Shown here piece by piece: positions 15,814 through 24,579 of a DNA stretch of 64,000 nt. The stretch spans positions 1,054,001 to 1,118,000 of the forward strand of contig NZ_CP113264.1 in NCBI RefSeq assembly GCF_026642255.1. Direction: 5' to 3'. Within the stretch, counting starts at the first letter, position 1; every line of letters begins with the position of its first letter. Under the pieces are notes generated by a model. It saw only the letters and a list, made by a program, of their open reading frames with translations. It had not been told where the DNA came from and made no database searches. A program made the translations under genes and the position numbers. This DNA comes from Streptomonospora nanhaiensis. GTDB lineage: Bacteria; Actinomycetota; Actinomycetes; Streptosporangiales; Streptosporangiaceae.

Positions 15814-17607
15814 GTGAAACGGCGTGAACAGAGCCAGACCGAACAGCTCAAACAGGCCCTCGCCGAGCGCGACGCCCAGCTCCAGGAGGCGCGCACCCGG
15901 CTCGCCGCAGTGGAGGACTCCACCTCACTCCAGGTGGGGCGTGCGCTCACGGCCGCCGCCAAGCGGCCCGGCCGATCCCTCGTCAGACTTCCGCGAGACC
16001 TCTACCGGCTCTGGCGGCGCAGCGGCACCACCCAGCACGTCCAGCGCCGCCGCCCCGGCGCCGAGCCGGTCCGCTCCTTCGACGCCGACCGCCAGGAGGC
16101 CAGGCTCCTGAGCGGGATGGCCGGGAACAGCGAGGACCTGCTGGTCGTCGCCACCGTGGTCGGATCCGCCATCCAGGACGCCGTGTCCCCCTACCTGCAC
16201 TCCGTGCCGCTGCGCCCCCACGACGCCCAGATCGTCATGGACGGGGTGGACGTCGACCTGGTCCTGGTCTCGGCGTCGGCCGCGGCCGCCGGATCGCCGT
16301 GGGCGCACGTCGGGGACCCGGCGGCCGCCGACCGCACCCGCGCCCTGCACTGGGTCCTGGAGTCCGCCGCCGCGCGCGGCATCCCCACGGTGCTCCTCGA
16401 GGACGCCCCGGCCCCGCCCGCCCTGCGCGAACTCGGCTTCGACCGGGTCCACCGCGGGGACGCCGGGGTCCCGCTGCACCTGTTCAACCCGGTCGCCGCC
16501 GACCTGACCCCCGGCCCGAAGGCCGTGTTCGTCCGGGAGACGCCCGACGCCCCCGTCCCCGAGGTGCTCACCGAGCTCGAAGCCGGGGTCGTGGACGCCG
16601 ACTCGCCCGGCCTCGCCGACGCCCTGCGCGCCGCCAACGTCGCCGTCGTCCCGGCCTTCCCGGCCGACGACACCCGGCTCCGCCGCCGCGCCTGGGCATG
16701 CGGGGCCGGCGTCATCACCCACTCCCCGGTCCCGCACGCGGCCAACCCGCACGGGGAGGCCCTCGCGGTCTCCGTGCCGCGCATGCGCGCGGAGCGGGTC
16801 ACCCCCTCCGCGATGCGCCTCCGGCTCCGCAAGGTCTTCCTCCAGGAGGCCACCCCGGTCCGCCTCGCCGAGATCCTGGGAGACCTGGACTTCCCGCCCG
16901 GCACACCCGGCTCGGAGCTCCCGCTCCGGGGCCGCTCCGTCGCCGTCCTCGCCGACCCCGCGGGGGAGGCCGAGGCCGACCTGCTCGCCTCCGACCTGAC
17001 GGGGGCCGTCCTGCGGCCCACCGAGGTCGTCGTGCCCCACTCGGCGTCGCGCCTCCCCGGGATCCAGCGCCTGCGGGCCGAGGGCATCACCGTGCGCACC
17101 GTCCGCTTCAGCGCCCCGGACACGCCCGAGGAGCTCACCCGGAACACGCCCGGCGCCCCCGTCCCGCGCGTCGGAGGGCTCGGCCCGGACCGCTGGGCGG
17201 CCCTCGCCGAACGCGCCACCGCTCCCTGGGCCCACCTGTGGAACGGACCTCTCAGCCCCACCCGGCTCGCCGACCTGGTGTGCGCCGTGGAGTGCTCCGA
17301 CGCCGACGCCGTCGGCGCCAGCGCGGGGGACGGCCACGGGCCCGGAAGCCCGCTCGACGGGGCCGGGGACCTCGGCTTCTTCGACCGCCCGGACACGGGG
17401 GCGCCGCAGTACGTCTTCGTCAGCGAGGTCGTCCCGGAACTCGCCCGCACCCGCCTCCTGCGGCGCGGCTGGAACCCGGACGAGTGGAACCGGCGCGGCA
17501 CGAGGCTCCTGGCCCTGGGCCCGGACAACGGCCCCGCCGGCCCCGACGCCGACGACGAGGACGCCGTGTACAACTCCACGGACGCCTCCACCGGTGCCGT
17601 CGGTTGA
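15814..17607 (+). CDS. Coiled-coil, glycosyltransferase-like wall-locus protein
   Basis: A 597-residue protein starting at GTG 15814 with AAGGTGG 6 nt upstream. Residues 1-40 form a Gln/Glu/Arg-rich coiled coil, followed by a basic amphipathic segment (about 45-72, RPGRSLVRLPRDLYRLWRR) typical of peripheral glycosyltransferases of capsule and teichoic loci. The rest looks like one or two diverged GT-type Rossmann domains, but no DxD, HEE or E-x7-E motif is evident. An N-terminal half with LHWVLESAAARGIPTVLLED resembles GT-B folds. It precedes the tandem GT4 gene by 67 bp, so the two are probably one unit. Function beyond a glycan-assembly role is not supportable. Confidence 0.6.
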   Translation: MKRREQSQTEQLKQALAERDAQLQEARTRLAAVEDSTSLQVGRALTAAAKRPGRSLVRLPRDLYRLWRRSGTTQHVQRRRPGAEPVRSFDADRQEARLLSGMAGNSEDLLVVATVVGSAIQDAVSPYLHSVPLRPHDAQIVMDGVDVDLVLVSASAAAAGSPWAHVGDPAAADRTRALHWVLESAAARGIPTVLLEDAPAPPALRELGFDRVHRGDAGVPLHLFNPVAADLTPGPKAVFVRETPDAPVPEVLTELEAGVVDADSPGLADALRAANVAVVPAFPADDTRLRRRAWACGAGVITHSPVPHAANPHGEALAVSVPRMRAERVTPSAMRLRLRKVFLQEATPVRLAEILGDLDFPPGTPGSELPLRGRSVAVLADPAGEAEADLLASDLTGAVLRPTEVVVPHSASRLPGIQRLRAEGITVRTVRFSAPDTPEELTRNTPGAPVPRVGGLGPDRWAALAERATAPWAHLWNGPLSPTRLADLVCAVECSDADAVGASAGDGHGPGSPLDGAGDLGFFDRPDTGAPQYVFVSEVVPELARTRLLRRGWNPDEWNRRGTRLLALGPDNGPAGPDADDEDAVYNSTDASTGAVG

Positions 17608-17674
17608 ACCCCGACCCCACCGACAGCGCCGTCAGCCCCGCACGGGCCACCAGAAAGCATCCGAAGGGAAGAAC

Positions 17675-19888
17675 GTGAGCACACCTCCTCCGCGCGCACT
17701 CTTGTACGGGGACGTGGACCTCAACATCATCGACGGCTCCGCTGTCTGGGCGCAGTCGATGGCGCAGGCCCTGGCCGCCGCCGGATGCGAGGTCACCCTG
17801 CTGCTGAAGGCACCCGTGCGCACCGACCGGCTGACCGAGCCCCTCACCAGGGTCCCCGGTGTCCGCCTGCTGCGTCCCTACGAGGACAAGCTGCTGCCGG
17901 ACCTGGGCCCGCGCGGGCTCACACCGGAACAGGCCGTCACCCTGCTCACCCGGCAGCACGAGCGCAAGCCGTTCGACCTGGTGGTGGTGCGCGGCCGCCG
18001 CCTGGCCGGGCTCGCGGCGCAGGAGGAGGCGCTGGCGGGCAGGCTGTGGACCTACCTGACGGACTTCCCCCACAGCGTGGGCGAGCTGTCGGCGACCGCC
18101 ACCGCCGAACTCACCCAGATCGCGGTGGCGTCCCGCTTCCTGCTCTGCCAGACGGAGGAGCTGCGGGCCTTCCTGGAGTCGTCGGTGTCGGCGGCCTGCG
18201 GCCGCTCGGTGCTGTTCCCGCCCGTGGTGGTGGTCCCCGAGGACGTGCGCGCCGACGGCGCCGTCCACGCCCGCGCACGCCTCGCCTACACCGGCAAGTT
18301 CGCGCCCGCGTGGAACACCCTGGAGATGACCGCGCTCCCCGCCGAACTGGCCGCGCGGGGCGTGGACGCCGAACTGGTGATGATCGGCGACAAGATCCAC
18401 GCCGAGCCCGCGGACTGGGCCAAGCGCATGCGCAAGGCGCTGGAGGGCACCCCCGGAGTGGACTGGCGCGGCGGCATGCCGCGCGCGGAGGCGCTCCGCC
18501 AGGCCGCCGAGTGCGGGTTCGGGATCTCCTGGCGGGACCCCTCCATGGACGCCAGCCTGGAGCTGTCCACGAAGGTGCTGGAGCTGGGCGCGCTCGGCCT
18601 GCCGGTGGTGCTCAACCGCACCCCCATGCACGAGGCGATGCTCGGCGCCGACTACCCGCTGTTCGCGGGGGCCGGCGTCGAGTCCGTCGCCGAGGTGGTC
18701 GCCCGCGCCCACCACGACCGGGCCCTCTACGCCGACGCCGCCGCGCGCTGTCGCGCCGCCGCCGCCGACCACACGCTCGAACGGGCGGCCGAACGCCTGC
18801 GCGGCTACCTCACCGAGGCCCTGCCGCCGGCTCCGGCCGGGGTCGACACCGAACGGCCGCTCAAGGTGGTCGTCGCCGGCCACGACATGAAGTTCTTCAC
18901 CCGTCTCGCCGAGTACCTGGACTCCCTGCCCGGGCTGGACGTGCGCATCGACGAGTGGGAGGGGCTGAACAGCCACGACCAGTACCGGTCCCGCGAGCTG
19001 GCGGCCTGGGCGGACGTGGTGATCTGCGAGTGGTGCGGGCCCAACGCCCTGTTCTACTCCAAGTGGAAGCGCCCCGACCAGCGACTGGTGGTGCGCCTGC
19101 ACCGGTTCGAGCTGTACGCGGAGTGGCCGCGCAAGCTCGACATCGACAAGGTCGACGCCGTGGTGTGCGTGAGCCCCCACTACGCCGACCTCACCCGGGA
19201 GCTGACCGGCTGGCCCGCCGACAAGGTCGTCGTGGTGCCCAACTGGGTGGACGACGAGCAGCTGGACCGGCCCAAGCTCTCCGGCGCCGAGTACTCGCTG
19301 GGCATGGTCGGGATCGCGCCGTCGCGCAAGCGGCTGGACCGGGGCCTCGACGTGCTCGCGGAGCTGCGCCGCATGGACCCGCGGTACACGCTCTCGGTCA
19401 AGACCAAGCAGCCGTGGGACTACTGGTGGATCTGGAACCGGCCGGAGGAGCGCGCCTACTTCGAGCGGGTCTACCGGCGGATCCAGCGCGACGAGCGGCT
19501 CGCGGCCGGGGTGGTGTTCGACCCGTTCGGCCCGGACGTGGCGACCTGGCTGCGCCGGGTGGGGTTCATGCTCTCCACCAGCGACGACGAGTCGTTCCAC
19601 CTGGCCCCCGCCGAGTGCGCCGCCTCGGGCGGCATCCCCGCGCTGCTGCCGTGGCCGGGCGCGGACACCATCTACGACCCGCACTGGATCCACGACGACG
19701 CCGTCGCCATGGCCGAGTCCATCCACGAGACGGTCAGCGGGGGCGGGTTCGCGGCCGAGGCCGAGCGGGCGCGCGCCGAGGTGACCGAGGCGTACGGGCT
19801 GGGCCGGGTGCGCTCGCTCTGGAGCGACCTGGTGGTGCGGGGCAAGGTGCCGGACACGGCGCAGGCGGCCGCGCCCGCGGACGCCTGA
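17675..19888 (+). CDS. Tandem (two-domain) GT4-like glycosyltransferase
   Basis: A 737-residue protein beginning at GTG 17675 behind AAGGGA. It reads as two GT-B units in a row. The first (about 1-390) runs from RALLYGDVDLNIIDGSA to its donor lobe LAYTGKFAPAWNTLEM and ELSTKVLELGALGLPVVLN. The second (about 410-725) runs from LKVVVAGHDMKFFTRLAEYL through VVVVPNWVDDEQLD and LGMVGIAPSRKRLDRGL to DESFHLAPAECAASGGIPA. Both lobes keep the acidic donor-site motif (E-x-S/H context), so two sugar additions by one polypeptide are plausible. The family often lacks membrane segments, as here. Confidence 0.75.
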   Translation: MSTPPPRALLYGDVDLNIIDGSAVWAQSMAQALAAAGCEVTLLLKAPVRTDRLTEPLTRVPGVRLLRPYEDKLLPDLGPRGLTPEQAVTLLTRQHERKPFDLVVVRGRRLAGLAAQEEALAGRLWTYLTDFPHSVGELSATATAELTQIAVASRFLLCQTEELRAFLESSVSAACGRSVLFPPVVVVPEDVRADGAVHARARLAYTGKFAPAWNTLEMTALPAELAARGVDAELVMIGDKIHAEPADWAKRMRKALEGTPGVDWRGGMPRAEALRQAAECGFGISWRDPSMDASLELSTKVLELGALGLPVVLNRTPMHEAMLGADYPLFAGAGVESVAEVVARAHHDRALYADAAARCRAAAADHTLERAAERLRGYLTEALPPAPAGVDTERPLKVVVAGHDMKFFTRLAEYLDSLPGLDVRIDEWEGLNSHDQYRSRELAAWADVVICEWCGPNALFYSKWKRPDQRLVVRLHRFELYAEWPRKLDIDKVDAVVCVSPHYADLTRELTGWPADKVVVVPNWVDDEQLDRPKLSGAEYSLGMVGIAPSRKRLDRGLDVLAELRRMDPRYTLSVKTKQPWDYWWIWNRPEERAYFERVYRRIQRDERLAAGVVFDPFGPDVATWLRRVGFMLSTSDDESFHLAPAECAASGGIPALLPWPGADTIYDPHWIHDDAVAMAESIHETVSGGGFAAEAERARAEVTEAYGLGRVRSLWSDLVVRGKVPDTAQAAAPADA

Positions 19889-19889
19889 A

Positions 19890-19922
19890 CCCGGGACGCG
19901 CACGGGGTCCGGTGCGCCCGGG
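19890..19922 (+). terminator. Hairpin after tandem GT4 gene
   Basis: CGCGCAC/GTGCGC with an outer CCCGG/CCGGG stem lies directly after the GT stop and opposite the convergent histidine-kinase gene. Confidence 0.45.
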
Positions 19923-20079
19923 ACCGGTGGCGGCAGGCCGACCGGAACCGTGGCCGGTGGGACGTGGGGGACTCCGACCCCGTTGGTCCTGTACTCGTGG
20001 ACGGTTTCGGCTCCCGGAGCCGCCATGAGCACGGGACCACGGGGGAGGGGAGGGGCCGCGCACCCTGCCGGCCACCGCC

Positions 20080-21366
20080 CTAGACCGGGCCGGTCATCTT
20101 CGACAGCCCGCCCGCACCCGCGGGCAGGAACAGCGCGAAGGTGGTCGGCCTCGTCTGTACCAGCTCGATCCGGGCCCCCTCGGACTCGGCTATGTGGCGG
20201 GCCAGGGCCAGCCCCAGGCCGGTGCCGCCGTCTCCGCTGACCTCGCGCTCGAAGATGCGCCCGGACAGGTGCTCGGGTACGCCCTCGCCCTCGTCGCTGA
20301 CCTCGATGCGCACCGACTGCCCGGTGTCCAGGCGCCGGATGGTCACCGTCCCGGCGCCGTGCTTGTACGCGTTCTCCACCAGGGTGGCGATGATCTGCGT
20401 CAGGTCGGTGGGGACCGTCACCGCGGTCAGACCGGAGACTCCGGTGATGACCAGCTCGCGCCGCTCCTGCTGGAAGACCGGCTGCCACTCGGCCTGGAGG
20501 TGGTGGAGGACGGGGTCGAGCTCGACCGCCTCCACCTCGGGGTTCTGGCTCTTGCGCGCCCTGCCGAGGAGGCTCTCCACGGTCTCCACCAGGCGTTCGG
20601 TCTGGGCGAGGGCGGCCTCGCCCTCCTCGCGGACCACGTCCGGGTTGCCGGACTCCGCGATGATCTCCTCCAGCCGCATCGTCAGCGCCGTGAGCGGGGT
20701 GCGGAGCTGGTGCGAGGCGTCGGTGGCGAAGTGGCGCTCGGTGGCGATCAGCCCCGCGATGCGCTCGGCGCTGCGGTCCAGGACCTCCGCCACCCGGTCG
20801 GCCTCGGGGATGCCGTAGCGGTGCCCCCAGGGTGTGGTGACCCCCGAGCCGAGGCGTTCGGCGGTGGCGGCCAGGTCCGCCAGCGGCAGCGTGAGCCGCC
20901 GCGCCTGGAACATGGACAGCCCCACGGCGACGCCGATGGCCAGCAGTGACAGCGAGGCGATGCCCAGCCAGGCGCGCACGACGCTCTGCTGCACCGTCTC
21001 GGCGCTCGTCCACACCTCGACCAGCGTCCCCCTGCCGGTGGTCGCCGTGGCCTTCTGCAGACCGGGCGCGCCGGGGTTCTCCGGGTCGAGGGCGGGGTCC
21101 CCCGCCGTCGCCCCCGAGGGGGCGCCCGCCGGCGTGATCCGGATGAACCGGGCCGGGTGGTCGCGGTCGAACTCGTCGGGGTAGAGCTGCCCGTGGACCT
21201 CGAGCATGGTGTCGCTCTCGGCACCGATCAGCTCCGCCTCGCCCTGAAGCTGGCGGCTGCTCTCGTCGTGCACCAGTTTGTACGTGAGAGCCCCGAGGGG
21301 CAGCCCCAGCAGCATGACGGCGATGACGGTCACCACCAGGGTGGAGAAAACCATCCGCCTGCGCAT
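20080..21366 (-). CDS. Sensor histidine kinase
   Basis: A 428-residue transmembrane HisKA/HATPase kinase. Helix one is at about 6-28 and helix two at 130-153, enclosing an extracytoplasmic sensor of about 100 residues with no recognisable fold. A HAMP-like linker follows, then the phosphoacceptor His219 in DASHQLRTPL, N-box Asn332 in ENAYKH, G1 DEGEG at 358-362 and G2 GTGLGL at 381-386. It lies 68 bp after the response-regulator gene on the same strand and forms a two-component pair with it. The signal is unknown; flanking envelope genes make cell-wall sensing plausible. Confidence 0.93.
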   Translation of the reverse strand: MRRRMVFSTLVVTVIAVMLLGLPLGALTYKLVHDESSRQLQGEAELIGAESDTMLEVHGQLYPDEFDRDHPARFIRITPAGAPSGATAGDPALDPENPGAPGLQKATATTGRGTLVEVWTSAETVQQSVVRAWLGIASLSLLAIGVAVGLSMFQARRLTLPLADLAATAERLGSGVTTPWGHRYGIPEADRVAEVLDRSAERIAGLIATERHFATDASHQLRTPLTALTMRLEEIIAESGNPDVVREEGEAALAQTERLVETVESLLGRARKSQNPEVEAVELDPVLHHLQAEWQPVFQQERRELVITGVSGLTAVTVPTDLTQIIATLVENAYKHGAGTVTIRRLDTGQSVRIEVSDEGEGVPEHLSGRIFEREVSGDGGTGLGLALARHIAESEGARIELVQTRPTTFALFLPAGAGGLSKMTGPV

Positions 21367-21434
21367 GTCACCTCATGTCCGTCCGACCCCGACCGGGCCG
21401 ACCGGCGCTGAGCGCGTCGGAAACCAAGGTCGTG

Positions 21435-22103
21435 TCAGTCCCGCTCGAACCGGAAGCCCACGCCCCGGACGGTGGTGATGTACGAGGGCTGGTTGGCGTC
21501 GTCGCCGAGTTTGCGGCGCAGCCAGGAGATGTGCATGTCGAGTGTCTTGGTGGAACCCCACCAGTTGGTGTCCCACACCTCGCGCATGATCTGCTCGCGG
21601 GTCACCACCTTGCCCGCGTCGCGCACGAGTACGCGCAGGAGGTCGAACTCCTTGGTGGTCAGCTGGAGTTCGCGTTCGCCCAGCCAGGCGCGGCGGGAGT
21701 CGTTGTCGATCCGCACGCCGTGCACGACGGGCACCTCCGCGCCGCCCCGGCGCAGCAGCGCGCGGACGCGGGCGAGGAGTTCGGCGAGCCGGAAGGGCTT
21801 GGTGACGTAGTCGTCGGCGCCCGCGTCGAGGCCGACGACGGTGTCCACCTCGTCGGCGCGGGCGGTCAGGATGAGGATCGGCGTTCCGTGGCCCTCGGCG
21901 CGGAGCCGACGTGCCACCTCTAGCCCGTCCATTTCGGGCAGCCCGAGATCCAGGACCATCAGGTCTATGTCTCCCGCACGGGCACGGTCGAGTGTCTCAA
22001 TGCCGTTGACGGTCACGTCCACCGTGTAGCCCTCGCGACGGAGTGCGCGCGCGAGAGGCTCGGAGATCGAGACATCGTCTTCGGCCAGCAAAACGCAGGT
22101 CAT
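21435..22103 (-). CDS. OmpR/PhoB-family response regulator
   Basis: Receiver plus winged-helix regulator, 222 residues from ATG 22103. Acidic pocket AEDD is near 7-10, the phosphoacceptor Asp52 is in VLDLGLP, the signalling Thr is in LTARADEVD, and Lys102 is in YVTKPF. The DNA-binding wing contains REVWDTNWWGSTKTLD and RGVGFRF, typical of actinobacterial OmpR regulators. A second ATG ten codons upstream (22133) lies just downstream of a minus-strand CATAAT and could give a leaderless start; I prefer 22103 because family members begin a few residues before the first strand. Confidence 0.92.
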   Translation of the reverse strand: MTCVLLAEDDVSISEPLARALRREGYTVDVTVNGIETLDRARAGDIDLMVLDLGLPEMDGLEVARRLRAEGHGTPILILTARADEVDTVVGLDAGADDYVTKPFRLAELLARVRALLRRGGAEVPVVHGVRIDNDSRRAWLGERELQLTTKEFDLLRVLVRDAGKVVTREQIMREVWDTNWWGSTKTLDMHISWLRRKLGDDANQPSYITTVRGVGFRFERD

Positions 22104-22133
22104 GTTGTCGATCGTAGGTCCGGGGTCGCGCAT

Positions 22134-22290
22134 TTCCCTATTATGCGCGCCGGATGCCCCAAGGTTGGCTGAAAATACTCTAATCCCATACCAGTCAAAT
22201 GGTTCGATTTGCTCTCATGAGACTTTTCTTTGCACTTACTTGTTGAAAATGGGAGTCTTGGTCGTACATGCGCCCCGGGATCGGTCCTCG
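22134..22290. promoter_or_regulatory. AT-rich intergenic segment, divergent control region
   Basis: By hand count 22141-22200 is 29/60 and 22201-22260 is 25/60 G+C, far below the window average. It lies between the minus-strand response regulator and the plus-strand collagen-like gene. A minus-strand CATAAT lies just upstream of the alternative regulator start. A weak inverted pair (AGACTTTTC with GAAAA...AGTCT, 22220-22258) is present. It probably holds both promoters; a small RNA cannot be excluded. Confidence 0.45.
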
Positions 22291-22477
22291 GGGCCGGGTG
22301 CACGCCCATGCCTCCCCCCTGAAGGTCACTCCGAATGGGAAAGTGGGAGGATTCATAACAAAAGGGGTAGTAAGGCGTCGTGAAGCGGGTGGGAAGCCCG
22401 TCGGCGCCCGCCCGCCCCGGCAGCCCCACCGACGAACCCGCCCGAGCCGGCGTCCCCCGACAGCGAGGAGTCTGTAC

Positions 22478-23782
22478 GTGAACCCCCACAACGAACACGG
22501 GTCGGACGGCGGGCCCGGTACTCCGCCGCGCGGAACCGAGGGGCCGGAGGGGCCGCCGGGCGCGCCGGACCCGCAGGGCCGCCAGGAAGCCCCGGGGGCG
22601 CACGGTCCCCCGGGGGACCAGGGCACTCCGGAGGGTTCCGGGCTCCCCGGGGTCCCCGGGTCGGACCGCCGCGCCGCACCTCCCGGTGGGCCCGGCCCCG
22701 CCTGGGGCCCGCCCGGCCCCGGCCCCGGGTCCGGCCGCCAGGAGCCGCGGTTCCAGCCGCTGCCGCCGACGCCTCCGCTCCAGGGGCAGCCGGCCGGCGG
22801 CCCGCCCCTCCCGGGGGCGGGGCAGGGGCAAGGGCCCGGGGAGCACCATGCGCCCCCGCACGGACAGGTTCCGCCGGGGGCCCGGGAGGTCCAGGGGCCT
22901 CAGGGGCCTCAGGGGCCTCAAGGGCCTCAAGGGGTGCATGGGGTCCAGGGGACACAGGGGTTTCAGGGGTCGCAGGGCTTCCAGGGGCCCCAGGGGGCTG
23001 AAGGAGCCCATGGGCAGCAGGGCTTCCAGGGTTTCGCGGGGGGCCGAGGGGCCCAGGGGCCTGCGAGCGGCCAGGGCTTCCAGGGAGGTCAGGGGGCCCC
23101 GCAGGCCCCACCCTCCCTCCAAGGGCCGCAGGGGCCGCAGGGGCCGTTCGGTCCGCCTCCCGCCCAGCCGTCCCGGCCCGGTCGCTACGGCACCGGTCTC
23201 CTGGCCGTCCTCTCCGTCATCGCGGTCCTGGCGGGCGCGTCCTTCCTCGGCGGCGGCATGGCCCTGGGCTGGAGGGTGACCGGGGGCGCGGCCGGGGCCG
23301 CCGCGGCCGCGCCCTCCGAGGAGCCCGGCGGGGAGGCGTCGGAGGAGGGGTCGCCGACGCCCGGGCCCTCCCCCTCGGAGGAGCCCCCGCCCACCGGCCG
23401 GCCCCTCCCCACGGACGAGCCGTCCGTCGAGGCGGAGGAGCTCATCACCGCGGAGGACCTGGTCGACGAATTGCGCCGCGACTTCCCCATCGACGCGCGG
23501 GTGGACGTCACCGACGACATCTGCACGGCGGAGAACGAGGAGGAGAACCTCTTCCAGTGCACCTCCGCCATGGACACCAACCTGATGCGGGCGATCGCCT
23601 TCGACGGCGCAGGGATCGCGCTGTTCGCCGCCATGGCCCTGGAGGAGAGCGAGGACAGCACCGCCGCCGACATCCAGGAGGCCTGCCACTTCGTGCTGAT
23701 CTGGTTCGACGGCGACGCCATGGACCAGGGTGAGCGCGACGACATGGCCGAGGCGACCCGGGAGGCGGCGGGCTGCCCCTGA
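22478..23782 (+). CDS. Collagen-like membrane protein with extracellular Cys-containing domain
   Basis: A 434-residue protein from GTG 22478, seven nt after GAGGAG. Residues 1-138 are Gly/Pro-rich and irregular. From Gly140 to Gly194 glycine occupies every third position without a break, mostly as PQG, FQG or VQG triplets, a collagen-like run. One hydrophobic helix (about 239-268) follows, then a Pro/Ser/Glu linker and a C-terminal domain (about 320-434) with Cys in DDICTAENEEENLFQC, EACHFVL and the final AAGCP. With no signal peptide and Arg just before the helix, the repeat is predicted cytoplasmic and the Cys domain outside, like DUF4333-type anchored proteins. Role unknown; the neighbouring two-component system may control it. 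Confidence 0.75.
   Translation: MNPHNEHGSDGGPGTPPRGTEGPEGPPGAPDPQGRQEAPGAHGPPGDQGTPEGSGLPGVPGSDRRAAPPGGPGPAWGPPGPGPGSGRQEPRFQPLPPTPPLQGQPAGGPPLPGAGQGQGPGEHHAPPHGQVPPGAREVQGPQGPQGPQGPQGVHGVQGTQGFQGSQGFQGPQGAEGAHGQQGFQGFAGGRGAQGPASGQGFQGGQGAPQAPPSLQGPQGPQGPFGPPPAQPSRPGRYGTGLLAVLSVIAVLAGASFLGGGMALGWRVTGGAAGAAAAAPSEEPGGEASEEGSPTPGPSPSEEPPPTGRPLPTDEPSVEAEELITAEDLVDELRRDFPIDARVDVTDDICTAENEEENLFQCTSAMDTNLMRAIAFDGAGIALFAAMALEESEDSTAADIQEACHFVLIWFDGDAMDQGERDDMAEATREAAGCP
22892..22936 (+). repeat. 9-bp tandem repeat coding PQG triplets
   Basis: About four and a half copies of CAGGGGCCT (later copies CAAGGGCCT) code for Gly-Pro-Gln repeats. Repeat number could change by slippage without shifting frame. 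The G-runs are also compatible with G-quadruplex formation. Confidence 0.85.
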
Positions 23783-23865
23783 CGGGAGCACCGGTCCGCC
23801 GGGCGGGACGCGTGGGCGTGCGGTCGGCGTCGGAGCGGCCCGGCCGGGGGCGAGGGGAATTCGTG

Positions 23866-23879
23866 TCGTTGAGCAACGA
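23866..23879. promoter_or_regulatory. 14-bp palindrome upstream of secreted-protein gene
   Basis: TCGTTG AG CAACGA is a perfect inverted repeat in an AT-richer part of the 271-bp gap before the small secreted protein, 174 bp upstream of its start. Operator role is a guess. Confidence 0.25.
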
Positions 23880-24053
23880 TGTGAATACTCTGCGTGACAA
23901 TGGTGGCGTTGGAGGGGGTTGGCCTGGATTCAGGTCCCCCCGCATCCATTCCACCAGGACCACCCGGCCCGGTGCCAGGTTCCACCGTCTCCTGCGGACG
24001 ACGGTTCCGTGACGCCGCGGCGGTGCCGGTCCCGGAAGACGCGAGGAACGGCG

Positions 24054-24491
24054 ATGGCACACAGAGGCATCCTGAGAACGGCGACGGCGGTACTGGCGCT
24101 CGCCCTCCCCACGGCACTGGCGGCGCCGGCCGCCGCCGCGTCGGCGGACCCGCCCCCGCAGGAGACCGCCGCCGCGCCCGCGGACCACGGCGCGTCCGAC
24201 GTCCACGTGGTCCCGGGCTCCTACTCGGTCCGCCACTACTACTCCACCTGGCGGGAGGCCCGCACCTACCGGCAGCGGGACACCGGGCACCCCACGGGGA
24301 CCGTGCTGCCGGCCGGGCGCCACTACTTCTTCTGCCAGACCGAGGGGCAGCCCCACTCCGACGGGGACGGCCGCTACTCCACGTGGTGGGTGCTCACCGA
24401 CGACAGCGCCAACCGGGACGTCTTCGTCAGCGCGACGGCCCTCCGGCTCGCCGAGCCCTGGAAGCCGGTCGCCGGCCTCCCCGGCTGCTGA
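24054..24491 (+). CDS. Small secreted protein, SH3-like
   Basis: A 145-residue protein from ATG 24054 with GAGGAA upstream. Residues 1-32 are a Sec signal peptide: a basic start, a hydrophobic core TAVLALALPTALA and AXA-type cleavage in AAAASA. The mature part is rich in Tyr, Trp and His and has two Cys (in YFFCQTE and the last residue), perhaps one disulphide. Segments such as RYSTWWVLTDDSANRDVFVSATAL resemble short secreted actinobacterial SH3-like proteins, but I recognise no named family. Longer upstream frames have no signal. A strong hairpin follows. Confidence 0.65.
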   Translation: MAHRGILRTATAVLALALPTALAAPAAAASADPPPQETAAAPADHGASDVHVVPGSYSVRHYYSTWREARTYRQRDTGHPTGTVLPAGRHYFFCQTEGQPHSDGDGRYSTWWVLTDDSANRDVFVSATALRLAEPWKPVAGLPGC

Positions 24492-24498
24492 CGCCCTC

Positions 24499-24550
24499 CG
24501 CGCGGCAGGGGCCCGCCCGGGGAACGCCCCGGACGGGCCCCTGCCGCGCG
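24499..24550. terminator. Bidirectional terminator between convergent genes
   Basis: A 17-bp perfect outer stem, one C-A mismatch and 6 further pairs close on loop AACG. It separates the secreted-protein gene from the convergent 5'-nucleotidase gene. Confidence 0.85.
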
Positions 24551-24579
24551 CCGGCCCCGGGGGACCGGCGCGCCTCCCG

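Noticed and set aside
15627..15827. 66-residue plus-strand frame upstream of the coiled-coil gene.
   Set aside because: No ribosome site, Pro/Arg/Ser-rich composition, and overlap with the better supported GTG start at 15814.
17420..21013. Very long minus-strand open frame (1197 codons) under the glycosyltransferase genes; similar long frames at 31638-35606 and 47322-54039.
   Set aside because: They are antisense to clear genes and result from high third-position G+C. Translations are Arg/Gly/Ala-rich or show no family motifs.
22268..22477. Upstream extension of the collagen-like protein to 22268.
   Set aside because: No ribosome site, crosses the AT-rich promoter region, and residues are basic and non-repetitive. 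GTG 22478 has a strong GAGGAG.
22892..23130. G-rich short repeats considered as a CRISPR array.
   Set aside because: The period is 9 bp and in frame with the collagen-like protein; there are no spacers.
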